NCBI GenBank assembly: GCA_005777205.1
Contig: SXNB01000039.1
Span: forward strand, 1 to 13,805
Reading direction: 5' to 3'
Length of the DNA: 13,805 bases
From: Burkholderiales bacterium
GTDB taxonomy: Bacteria; Pseudomonadota; Gammaproteobacteria; Burkholderiales; SG8-39
The position numbers and the translations under genes were made by a program. The notes beneath the pieces were generated by a model. The model worked only from the letters and a program-made list of their open reading frames with translations, did no database searches and was not told the origin of the DNA. Within the stretch, counting starts at the first letter, position 1; the number at the start of each line of letters is the position of its first letter. Positions 7,321 to 13,805 of the stretch are shown here, piece after piece.

Positions 7321-8283
7321 CTAGTCGACCTTGATGTTGTTGTCCCGGATGACCTTGCTCCACCTGGCCATCTCGCCCAGCGTCCACTGCTGCAGCGCCT
7401 CGGGCGTGCTGATGATGAGTTCCATGCCCAAGCCTTCGGTCAGGGTCTTCCTGACGTCCGGCAGGTTGAACACCTTCACCAGCTCACCATGCATCTTCTC
7501 GATGATCGGCTTGGGCGAACCCGCCGGGGTGAAGATGCCCCACCAGGCGTAGGCGGTCAGGCCGGGGAAACCCTGCTCGATGAGGGTCGGCACGTCGGGG
7601 AACGCGGCCACGCGCTGCTCTCCGGCCACCGACACACCGCGCATCTTGCCGCCGCGGATCTGCGGCGTCAGCAGCGCGAGGGAGCCGATGCCCATGTCGA
7701 TCTGGCCGCCGAGGATGTTCTGGTTCATCGGCCCGCCGCCGGCGAAGGGGGCGTGGATCAGCTTGAAGCCGCCCATCTGCTGCGCCGTCACCAGCGTGAG
7801 GTGGCCCATCGTGCCGTTGCCCACGGAGCCGATACTCACCGAATCGGGCTTGGCCTTCGAGGCGGCAACCACCTCGGAGAAGCTCTTCCAGGGCTTGGAC
7901 ACAGAGGTCGCGATCGCATACGGCGCGCGGCCCACCAGCATCACCGGCGCCAAGTCCTTCGCGGTATCGAAGGGCAGGTTCGGGATCAAGGCCTGGTTGA
8001 CGCCGTGCGAGTCGAATACGAACACGAAGGTGTAGCCGTCAGGCGGGGACTTGGCCGCCATGCCAGTGCCGATCGAGCCGCCTGCGCCTGGCCGGTTCTC
8101 CACCACGAACTGCTGCTTGAGCGCCTCGCCCAGCTTGGCGCCAGCAAGGCGGGCCAGGGGATCAACCGAACCGCCTGGCGGGAACGGGACGATGAACTTC
8201 ACCGGCTTCGCCGGCCAGTCCTGCGCGAACGCCTGGGCCGCGACGGCGAACGTGGCGACAAGAATCAATGCGATGCGCTTCAT
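7321..8283 (-). CDS. Bug-family tripartite tricarboxylate transporter substrate-binding protein
   Basis: This 320-residue periplasmic receptor has a clear Sec signal (MKRIALILVATFAVAAQAFA, cleavage before Q21). The mature Bug start is DWPAKPVKFIVPFPPGG, with D and R following, then ENRPGAGGSIGT and PPDGYTF. It is clearly divergent from the other Bug receptor in this window (234-1202). The ligand-side segments also differ (for example VFVFDSHGVNQALIPNLPFD). ATG 8283 is chosen over an in-frame GTG at 8295 because that GTG lies inside the strong AGGAGGTG ribosome binding site. It is the first gene of a leftward unit with EamA and phosphatase genes, and it is divergent from the reductive dehalogenase homologue across 74 bases. 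That position makes it a candidate receptor for an organohalide or aromatic acid, but this is inference from context. No TctA/TctB partner is nearby. Confidence 0.93.
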   Translation of the reverse strand: MKRIALILVATFAVAAQAFAQDWPAKPVKFIVPFPPGGSVDPLARLAGAKLGEALKQQFVVENRPGAGGSIGTGMAAKSPPDGYTFVFVFDSHGVNQALIPNLPFDTAKDLAPVMLVGRAPYAIATSVSKPWKSFSEVVAASKAKPDSVSIGSVGNGTMGHLTLVTAQQMGGFKLIHAPFAGGGPMNQNILGGQIDMGIGSLALLTPQIRGGKMRGVSVAGEQRVAAFPDVPTLIEQGFPGLTAYAWWGIFTPAGSPKPIIEKMHGELVKVFNLPDVRKTLTEGLGMELIISTPEALQQWTLGEMARWSKVIRDNNIKVD

Positions 8284-8357
8284 GGTGGTCTCCACCTCCT
8301 GAATGGGCCGAAGTAGTTTAAGCGATTTCTGTGTATCCTCGCAGTCAAGAGGACCGC
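8284..8357. promoter_or_regulatory. Divergent control region between Bug receptor and rdhA
   Basis: All 5' signals for the leftward receptor unit and the rightward rdhA gene lie in these 74 bases. AGGAGG at 8300-8295 serves the receptor; AAGAGGA at 8347-8353 serves rdhA, four bases before ATG 8358, and fixes that start over a GTG at 8331. Possible -10 boxes are TAAACT (8319-8314, minus strand) and TATCCT (8334-8339, plus strand), neither with a good -35. I see no clear dyad operator. No regulator gene is adjacent. Confidence 0.4.
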
Positions 8358-10532
8358 ATGTTCATCCATCCGCGCAGCAAGGACCGGCCGTTCCACTTCG
8401 GCCTATTCCCGCTGGAGACGCTGCCGCGGGATCCGGGCGTGATCGACGCCGAAGCGAAGCGTCCGCCGCGCGCCGCAGCGGCGGCAGCGCCATCGTCGAG
8501 CCTGCTCGCGCGCACAGCGGATCGCTACCGCGGCATCTTCGCGACCTTTGCGGATGGCCCCGCCGCGCCGGCCAGGGCACCGGTGGGCGATGACCTCCGG
8601 CGCCGGGTCATGGACCTGAAGGGCGGCGCATACTTCCTCGACGCCAGCCTGGCAGGCATCTGCGCGATGCCAGCGCCCGAGCGTGGTTTCGCCCTTGTCG
8701 TGCTGGTCGAACACGCACGCGTGCCGGAGGAAGGCAACCTCGCACACGACTGGACCCGTTCCGCGATCTCCGCCGCAGCGGACATGCGGGCCGCCGAAAT
8801 CGCGGTGGTGCTGGCAGGCCACGTGCGACAGATGGGATTCCAGGCGCATGCGCATCTCGCCGGTCACGCGCAAGTGGACTTGGAGAAGCTCGCAGTGCTC
8901 GCCGGCCTTGCCGTGCGCACCGGCGACTCGCTTGCGGCGCCCTTCATCGGCACCGGCTTCAGCCTCGCCGCGATCTCCACGGACTACGAACTGGCGGTCG
9001 ACCTGCCGCTGCATCCGGATGCTCTCAAGGCAGGCGGGTTGCGCTACTGGTGGGGCATCAACGGCGCGCAGTCGGGACGCGAACGCGGTCGCCGAGCGAA
9101 GCGCCCCTCGCACCTCAGCCGCTACCCGATGGAAACGGTGAAGCGCGTCGCGCGACCGACGACGCTAATCCTCGACGACGAGGTGCCCCGCGTGCCCAAG
9201 CGCGCGGCATTCTTCCAGCGCGCCCTGCACGGCGACCTTGGCGACAAGGCGAAGAAGGAGCGCACGCGCTTTTCGTTCAAAACTCCGCTTTCCTTCAGCC
9301 TGCTGCAGGTGATCCGGGCATTGGTCCCGCACCAGGACGGCGAAGTGGCGCCCGCGCGCAACGGAACGCTATCGGATCCGGCCGCCAACGCGCGCGCCAT
9401 CAAGTCCCTGTCCTACTTGCTCGGCTCGGACCTGACCGGCATCTGCGAGATCCCACGCTACGCCTGGTTCTCGCACAAGGAGAACGGTACCGAGATCCCG
9501 CGTTATCACCGATACGCCGTGGTGATGCTCATCGATCAGGGATACGACACCATGGAGGGCGCGAGCGGCGACGACTGGATCTCCGGCGCGCAGTCCATGC
9601 GCGGTTACCTGCGCGGCGCGGAGATTGCGGGGGTCATGGCCGAGTTCCTGCGAGGCCACGGCTTCCCGGCGCGCGCCCAGACCAACGCCGACAGCGACGT
9701 GCTGCAGATTCCGCTCATCCTCTGGGCCGGGCTGGGCGAACTGTCGCGGATCGGTGAGTTGGTGCTTAACCCGTTCGTCGGGCCGCGCTTCAAGTCGGTG
9801 GTGCTGACCACCGATCTGCCGCTGGAGGTGGACAAGCCCATCGACTTCGGCCTGCAGAAATTCTGCGGCCACTGCATGAAGTGCGCGCGCGAATGCCCCT
9901 GCGACGCCATCCCCTTCGGCGACAAGGTGATGTTCAACGGCTACGAGATATGGAAGCCGGACGTGGAGCGCTGCACCCGCTATCGCGTCACCAACCCAAA
10001 GGGCTCGGCCTGCGGCCGCTGCATGAAGACCTGCCCGATCAACAAGGTGGTGGACGCCGACGGCGCCTGGCTGACGCGCGCCGCGAGCTGGGTCGGGGTC
10101 AATGCACTCTGGGCCAAGCCGCTAACGGTGCCGTTCGCCGCCTGGTTCGATGACTGGATCGGCAACGGCCGGCGCAACCCGGCCAAGAAGTGGTGGTTCG
10201 ACCACGAGCTGGTGGACGGCGTGGCGGTCGAGCCCAAGGGTACCAACCAGCGCGACCTGGATCTTGACCGCAAGATGGACGCCAGCGCGCAGAAGATGGC
10301 CTTTTACCACGCCAGCATGATGCCGCCGCCGGACGAGCAGGGACCGGTGCCGGTGGACCGCAAGGCGGCGATGGCGGCTGGTGCCCTGTTGGAAACGCCG
10401 GAGGCGGCGCGCCGGCGTGCGGCCGAGGTTGGTGAGCCGCCTGTTCACTATCGTCCTGCGCCGGCGCGAGGTGCCGTTGGGGCGGAATCAAGCGTTATTC
10501 CCGGGTCGAGCCCTTACCAGCAACTAAAGTAG
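8358..10532 (+). CDS. rdhA: Reductive dehalogenase homologue, cytoplasmic catabolic (NpRdhA-like) type
   Basis: This 724-residue protein is predicted to be a corrinoid and iron-sulfur enzyme that removes halogen from an aromatic substrate. Two cluster motifs sit near the C-terminal third: C503-x2-C506-x2-C509-x3-C513-P, and C539-x12-C552-x2-C555-x3-C559-P. Residues about 345-492 form the corrinoid-binding half (SDLTGICEIP, GDDW, AEIAGVMAEFLRGHGFPARA, NPFVGPRFKS, TTDLPLEVD). Residues about 88-218 repeat the same pattern without the cysteines (ASLAGICAMP, RAAEIAVVLAGHVRQMGFQAHA, APFIGTGF, STDYELAVDLPL). Y417, K479 and R543 keep the 62 and 64 residue spacing I recall for the NpRdhA triad. It has no Tat signal, membrane segment or fused reductase domain, so it is probably soluble and needs separate electron carriers. 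The start ATG follows AAGAGGA. Substrate and activity are not proven by sequence. Confidence 0.85.
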   Translation: MFIHPRSKDRPFHFGLFPLETLPRDPGVIDAEAKRPPRAAAAAAPSSSLLARTADRYRGIFATFADGPAAPARAPVGDDLRRRVMDLKGGAYFLDASLAGICAMPAPERGFALVVLVEHARVPEEGNLAHDWTRSAISAAADMRAAEIAVVLAGHVRQMGFQAHAHLAGHAQVDLEKLAVLAGLAVRTGDSLAAPFIGTGFSLAAISTDYELAVDLPLHPDALKAGGLRYWWGINGAQSGRERGRRAKRPSHLSRYPMETVKRVARPTTLILDDEVPRVPKRAAFFQRALHGDLGDKAKKERTRFSFKTPLSFSLLQVIRALVPHQDGEVAPARNGTLSDPAANARAIKSLSYLLGSDLTGICEIPRYAWFSHKENGTEIPRYHRYAVVMLIDQGYDTMEGASGDDWISGAQSMRGYLRGAEIAGVMAEFLRGHGFPARAQTNADSDVLQIPLILWAGLGELSRIGELVLNPFVGPRFKSVVLTTDLPLEVDKPIDFGLQKFCGHCMKCARECPCDAIPFGDKVMFNGYEIWKPDVERCTRYRVTNPKGSACGRCMKTCPINKVVDADGAWLTRAASWVGVNALWAKPLTVPFAAWFDDWIGNGRRNPAKKWWFDHELVDGVAVEPKGTNQRDLDLDRKMDASAQKMAFYHASMMPPPDEQGPVPVDRKAAMAAGALLETPEAARRRAAEVGEPPVHYRPAPARGAVGAESSVIPGSSPYQQLK

Positions 10533-10593
10533 TCCATTCCGTATCATCCCGGGGCGCCGATTCCCGCCGCGTGCCGAGCACCGTGCAGCCGGA

Positions 10594-10617
10594 AAATGTA
10601 CACGATCGTGCACATTT
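10594..10617. terminator. 24-bp near-perfect palindrome between convergent rdhA and selD
   Basis: AAATGTACACGA is followed directly by TCGTGCACATTT: two 12-base arms with one mismatch (10600 against 10611). In minus-strand RNA the mismatch becomes a G-U pair, giving a 10-bp stem with a GAUC loop and four Us after the stem, 13 bases beyond the selD stop. It could end transcription of selD and, in the other direction, of rdhA. The stem is AU-rich for a terminator. The symmetry also suits a dimeric repressor, so an operator is the main alternative. Confidence 0.45.
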
Positions 10618-10629
10618 GGACCCTGCCCG

Positions 10630-12909
10630 CTAGTGCAGCCTGAGGACAATAGGCTCCAGCGCCTGTCCCTGCGCGAGCACGCGGCCGATCGCGGCAGCGT
10701 GCCCGTAACCCAACTTGCGCAGTGCGGCCAGGCAGGCCTCGGCGCGATCCGCGGGAACGCCGGCCAGCAGGCCGCCGGCGGTCTGCGGGTCGAAAATCAA
10801 CGCGTAGCGCGGATGGCCCACTGCCTCCTGCTGGTTGCGTAGTGCCCGGCGCAGCCGCACGTTGGCCGGCTGCAGCGAGCTCAGGATTCCGGCCGCGCTG
10901 GTTTCCTCAGCGCCCTCGAGCACCGGAATCGCCGACAGGTCCAATTCCGCATCCACTTCCGACGGCCGCGTCATCTCCACCAGGTGCCCCAGCAGGCCGA
11001 ATCCGGTCAGGTCAGTGCAGGCGCTGGCGGCATGCTCGCGCAGGCAGCGCGCCGCGAGCCGACTCGACTGGCACATGGACGCCAGCGCCGCGTCGATCCA
11101 GCGGCCGCGCGCCTCCAGCCGCGCATGCGCCGCGAACAGCGTTCCGGTTCCCAGCGGCTTGGTGAGGATCAGCACATCACCGGGGCGCAGTCCGCCCTTG
11201 CGCAGGGCCAGCGCTCCTGCTTCATCCAGCAGGCCGTTGACCGCAAATCCGAGCGCCAGCTCCCGGCCCTCGCCGGTGTGGCCGCCCACGAGGGCGCACC
11301 CGGCCTCGTTGAGGACCTCGACCGCGCCGGTCATCATTTGCAGCAGGACGTCCTCCACTTTGGCCTCCAGGCCCGGTGGCACGGTCGCAATCGCAGTGGC
11401 CGATTGCGCCTCGGCCCCCATGGCGAAGATGTCCCCCAGCGCGTGGTTGGCCGCGACCTTGCCAAACACATAGGGGTCGTCGATGAAGGCGCGGAAGAAG
11501 TCCACCGTGTGCACCATCGCCTTGCCCGGGGGCACTCGCACCACCGCGGCATCGTCGGGCGCATGCAGGCCGATCAGCACGTCGTCCCGCTCCACCGGGC
11601 GCAACGCACCGAGGGCACGCGAGAGCACCGAGGCGCCCACCTTCGCGCCGCAACCGCCGCAGCGCATCGCGATCGCCGAGATCGCCTGCGAGGCTTCATC
11701 CCCCTCCAGCCGGATCGAGGACTGCGCAACCGGCGCCGCCGCCGTCATCGCCGGCAGGCGATCGAACTTCGCCATGAAGCGCCGGTCGATCCAGTCCTTC
11801 CAGCGCCAGGTCCAGTCGCCCTGCACGCCGAGCGTGCCGCGCGAGGCTACCGCGTGGCGATCGCCGGTGCTGATCAGCGCCAGCCACCGTCTCTGCGGGC
11901 GGTAGGGCTTCAGCGCACGGCCCTCGACCGCGCGGCGCAGGTTCTCCGCCAGTGGCGGCCCCTGCCGCACCGCGAACACGCCCGCCTTCTCAAGTTTGTG
12001 GTTGACCATCGACGCGATGTCGCCCGCTGCGAAGACATTAGGCGCGGTGACGGTCCGCAGGGTGTCCTCGACGCAGATGAAGCCGCCCTCATCCAGCGCA
12101 AGCCCGCTGTCGCGCAACCAGGCGGCTCCGCCGGCTTGCGTCACCCAGATGGTTTCGTCGGCCCGCACGGTCTCGCCGCCCGCCGTGCGCACCCCTGATG
12201 CGGATACCTCAACCACTTCGGCGTCGCGGTGCACCACGACCTCGCGCTGCGCGAGCACGCGCATGAACGTGTCCTGCACCCACGCGTTGTGCGTCGGCAG
12301 AATCCGGTCCTCGCGCGTGAGCAGGTGGAACTGCAGCGCGTCCGGATCCCGGCCCAGCGCGCGCAATTCTCCGCGCAGCCGATACTGCATGGCGAGGGTC
12401 AGCTCGACGCCGCCTGCACCGGCGCCCACCACCGCGATGCTCATGCGTCCCGCGTGGCCGCGGACGCGCTCCAGCAACTGCCGCCAGCGCGCATCGAAGC
12501 CGCTGATGGGCTTGACCGGCACCGCGTGCTCCGCGGCGCCTGGCAGGTCGCGCATCTGCGGCGTGGAGCCGATGTTGATGGACAACAGGTCGTAGGGCAC
12601 CGGCGGACGGTCGCGGCAGCGCACGCGCCCGGCGCCCAGGTCCAGGCCAAGCGCCTCGTCGCGGTAGAAGCGCGCGCCGGCGAACTGCGCCAGCCGCGAC
12701 AGGTCGATGTGCACCTCGTCGTAACGGTAGTGGCCCGCGATATAGCCCGGCAGCATTCCGGAGTAAGGCGTGTGGGTGTCGCGACAAATCAGGGTCAGGC
12801 GCACACCCGGCAGCGGGCGCATGCCGAAGCGCCGGAGCACCGTGACGTGGCTGTGGCCCCCGCCAACGAGGACGATGTCCCTAAGGACGGGCTGATCGGA
12901 GGATTGCAC
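10630..12909 (-). CDS. selD: SelD selenide, water dikinase fused to FAD-dependent NADH-dehydrogenase-like domain
   Basis: This bifunctional cytoplasmic protein has 759 residues from GTG 12909. Residues about 8-385 form an FAD/NAD(P) oxidoreductase of the Ndh type: FAD-binding VGGGHSHVTVLRRF (15-28), second nucleotide motif VGAGAGGVEL (161-170), and ANVFAAGD-like APNVFAAGDIAS (289-300). Residues about 410-759 form selenophosphate synthetase, which makes selenophosphate from selenide and ATP. C420 in CGGCGAK is at the catalytic Cys/Sec position and K423 at the essential lysine; the second cysteine of the E. coli GCGCK motif is alanine here. CTDLTGFGLLGH (631-642) and FDPQTAGGLL (707-716) are typical. 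The same frame continues upstream into a sigma-factor remnant with no stop. GTG 12909 is chosen because family homology begins there, but its ribosome site is weak. No mnmH, selA or selB is in the window. Confidence 0.92.
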   Translation of the reverse strand: MQSSDQPVLRDIVLVGGGHSHVTVLRRFGMRPLPGVRLTLICRDTHTPYSGMLPGYIAGHYRYDEVHIDLSRLAQFAGARFYRDEALGLDLGAGRVRCRDRPPVPYDLLSINIGSTPQMRDLPGAAEHAVPVKPISGFDARWRQLLERVRGHAGRMSIAVVGAGAGGVELTLAMQYRLRGELRALGRDPDALQFHLLTREDRILPTHNAWVQDTFMRVLAQREVVVHRDAEVVEVSASGVRTAGGETVRADETIWVTQAGGAAWLRDSGLALDEGGFICVEDTLRTVTAPNVFAAGDIASMVNHKLEKAGVFAVRQGPPLAENLRRAVEGRALKPYRPQRRWLALISTGDRHAVASRGTLGVQGDWTWRWKDWIDRRFMAKFDRLPAMTAAAPVAQSSIRLEGDEASQAISAIAMRCGGCGAKVGASVLSRALGALRPVERDDVLIGLHAPDDAAVVRVPPGKAMVHTVDFFRAFIDDPYVFGKVAANHALGDIFAMGAEAQSATAIATVPPGLEAKVEDVLLQMMTGAVEVLNEAGCALVGGHTGEGRELALGFAVNGLLDEAGALALRKGGLRPGDVLILTKPLGTGTLFAAHARLEARGRWIDAALASMCQSSRLAARCLREHAASACTDLTGFGLLGHLVEMTRPSEVDAELDLSAIPVLEGAEETSAAGILSSLQPANVRLRRALRNQQEAVGHPRYALIFDPQTAGGLLAGVPADRAEACLAALRKLGYGHAAAIGRVLAQGQALEPIVLRLH

Positions 12910-12951
12910 CTGAACGTGGCCTCGACGAAACCGCGGAGCGCGGCGCAGCGC

Positions 12952-12960
12952 AGAATAGCA
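12952..12960 (-). promoter_or_regulatory. Possible extended -10 promoter for selD
   Basis: On the minus strand, TGCTATTCT fits an extended -10 element (TG, one base, then TATTCT at 12957-12952). It is about 43 bases before GTG 12909, so a transcript would start near 12945 with a leader of about 36 bases. No good -35 is seen; the upstream side is a GGCCGGCCGGCC tract (about 12974-12987). This supports separate expression of selD downstream of the sigma remnant. Confidence 0.35.
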
Positions 12961-13017
12961 TCGCGGCTGCCTCGGCCGGCCGGCCGTCGGAAGTCCGGGC
13001 GGCCTAGCCACAGTGTG

Positions 13018-13221
13018 CTCAGAAAGCGGCTCGAACTGATCGCGCGCCGTGCGTCGCACGCAGTCCACGATCTTGTGCTTCAGGATGCCGGTCAGCCAGG
13101 TGCCCAGCGCGGACCGGCCTTGAAAGCTGCCGCCAGCGGCCAGCGCGGCGACCCGTGCGTCCTGGACCGCGTCTTCCGCGTGCGCCGGATTGCGCAGGCG
13201 GGTCCTCGCGTAGCGCATCAA
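13018..13221 (-). pseudogene. ECF sigma factor remnant (region 2 only), in frame with selD
   Basis: From TTG 13221 (or ATG 13218) about 68 residues match the N-terminal half of small sigma-70 family factors: RYARTRLRNPAHAEDAVQDA (region 2.1-2.2) and FQGRSALGTWLTGILKHKIV followed by DCVRR (regions 2.3-2.4). Similarity extends about 7 codons upstream of the TTG (GYCRDQ), where there is no in-frame ATG, GTG or TTG. Region 4, the -35 binding half of about 60 residues, is missing. Only about 110 bases lie between the end of region 2 and the selD start, too few to hold it in any frame. The frame runs without a stop into selD through about 36 low-complexity Arg/Pro-rich residues. Most likely this is a truncated gene. 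AGGGA just upstream of the TTG leaves open a real 863-residue fusion. Confidence 0.6.
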
Positions 13222-13315
13222 CTGGTCCCTGCAATATCCGATCGCCTCTGCGCTGACAACTGCCGCGTCCGCTTGGTCGATCGCCTGGCCTCGCTGGCTG
13301 TGGTTGTGACTACCG

Positions 13316-13329
13316 GGGTCAGAAGACCC
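13316..13329. repeat. Small inverted repeat upstream of the SDR gene
   Basis: GGGTC, AGAA, GACCC forms a perfect 5-bp stem with a 4-base loop. It lies 51 bases before the SDR start and about 18 bases before its possible -10 box. It could be part of an operator or a weak terminator for plus-strand read-through (a T run follows 11 bases later). It is short enough to be chance. Confidence 0.25.
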
Positions 13330-13347
13330 GCGTTTCAGCTTTTTCCT

Positions 13348-13353
13348 TACAAT
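13348..13353 (+). promoter_or_regulatory. Possible -10 box (TACAAT) for the SDR gene
   Basis: TACAAT is one base from the sigma-70 consensus TATAAT and would start transcription near 13360, about 20 bases before ATG 13380. The surrounding stretch is unusually AT-rich for this window. No matching -35 is found 16-18 bases upstream. Confidence 0.4.
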
Positions 13354-13379
13354 CCGCTCTCCAACATCCCGAGGTGCGC

Positions 13380-13805
13380 ATGCAACTCTTTGACCTGACT
13401 GGAAAAGTGGCTATCGTCACCGGTGGCAACGGCGGTATCGGCCTGGGCATGGCACGCGGCCTTGCGGCGGCCGGTGCGAAGGTGGTGGTTGCCGGCCGTA
13501 ACGCGGCCAAGAGCGCAGCCGCAGCGAAGGCCATCGGCGGCGACGCCATCGAAGTAGACGTGAAGAGTGAGACCTCGCTGCAGGCCCTGGTCAGTAAGAC
13601 CGTGAAGCGCCACCGGCGGCTCGACATCCTGGTCAACAACGCCGGCTTCAATATCCGCAAACAGCCCCAGGAGTTCACGCTGGCCGAGTACCACGAGGTG
13701 ATGAACACCAATCTCACCAGCGCCTTCCACTGCTCGCAGCTGGCTTACACGGAGATGAAGAAGGCAGGCGGCGGCAAGATCAGCAACATCGGCTCCAGGA
13801 TGTAC
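13380..13805 (+). CDS. Short-chain dehydrogenase/reductase (SDR), partial, 3' end outside window
   Basis: The first 142 residues of a classical SDR are present; the family is usually about 250 residues. The NAD(P)-binding TGGNGGIG is at 14-21, an aspartate in the D60-V position contacts the adenine, NNAG is at 86-89, the active-site asparagine is in MNTNL (N111), and the catalytic serine is in SNIGS (S139). The YxxxK pair lies beyond the window edge. The start LFDLTGKVAIVTGG resembles gluconate 5-dehydrogenase and 2-deoxy-D-gluconate 3-dehydrogenase (KduD-like) enzymes, but SDR substrates cannot be assigned this way. GAGG at 13371-13374 precedes the ATG. It is divergent from the sigma remnant and selD. 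Confidence 0.9.
   Translation, partial: MQLFDLTGKVAIVTGGNGGIGLGMARGLAAAGAKVVVAGRNAAKSAAAAKAIGGDAIEVDVKSETSLQALVSKTVKRHRRLDILVNNAGFNIRKQPQEFTLAEYHEVMNTNLTSAFHCSQLAYTEMKKAGGGKISNIGSRMY

Noticed and set aside
7072..8316. 414-residue plus-strand frame opposite the EamA and Bug receptor genes
   Set aside because: It spans two opposite-strand genes with clear signal peptide and membrane segments; its own translation has no domain and is rich in His, Arg and Gly.
10530..10532. Selenoprotein with in-frame UGA, suggested by selD nearby
   Set aside because: rdhA ends at TAG and aligns as complete; no gene here appears to continue past a TGA with a cysteine-like context, and no tRNA-Sec or selA/selB is present.
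12974..12987. GGCCGGCCGGCC tract as an insertion scar or attachment site at the sigma/selD junction
   Set aside because: It is a simple GC-rich repeat common in such genomes; I found no flanking direct repeats or mobile-element gene.
13319..13717. Minus-strand open frames opposite the SDR gene
   Set aside because: They are antisense to a clear SDR with intact cofactor and active-site motifs and show no domain of their own.

Overview
The window comes from a GC-rich proteobacterial chromosome. Two tripartite-tricarboxylate (Bug-family) receptors, a selD gene fused to an FAD oxidoreductase domain, an MFS/spermidine-synthase fusion, and a Burkholderiales-like MlaF and ECF-sigma remnant together suggest a betaproteobacterium, most likely Burkholderiales or a relative. 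This is inferred from gene families; no rRNA or other marker gene is present. Genes are tightly packed and alternate strand often. I see no rRNA, tRNA, CRISPR array, insertion sequence or phage gene.

Layout, left to right: the 3' end of an unidentified gene (3-230, +); a Bug receptor (234-1202, -); a secreted methionine-R-sulfoxide reductase (1306-1869, +), whose 3' end overlaps a lone MlaF-type ABC ATPase (1850-2677, -); a SrkA/RdoA-type stress kinase (2720-3694, +); a membrane-anchored spermidine-synthase-like protein (3736-5793, +). A three-gene leftward unit follows: Bug receptor (8283-7321), EamA transporter (7313-6420) and histidine phosphatase (6423-5794). The last two overlap by 4 bases. 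Divergent from this unit, across 74 bp, is a 724-residue reductive dehalogenase homologue (8358-10532, +). It converges on a selD fusion gene (12909-10630, -), with a near-perfect 24-bp palindrome between the two stop codons. Upstream of selD, and in frame with it, lies the region-2 part of an ECF sigma factor without region 4. The window ends inside a short-chain dehydrogenase gene (13380 onward, +).

The most notable gene is the reductive dehalogenase homologue. It has the two C-terminal Fe-S cluster motifs of the RdhA family, a visible internal duplication, and no Tat signal or membrane anchor. It also carries a Tyr/Lys/Arg set (Y417, K479, R543) whose spacing matches, as I recall it, the active-site triad of the oxygen-tolerant catabolic enzyme NpRdhA (Y426, K488, R552). 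Its divergent partner is a periplasmic solute receptor with a possible exporter and a phosphatase behind it. A reasonable hypothesis is a cytoplasmic, B12-dependent dehalogenation locus with its own substrate capture protein. No dedicated electron donor or corrinoid biosynthesis gene is in view.

The other genes look like ordinary accessory or housekeeping functions: oxidative protein repair (MsrB), outer-membrane lipid asymmetry or a related lipid/solute transport (MlaF-like), stress kinase, polyamine-synthase-like enzyme, and selenium metabolism (SelD).
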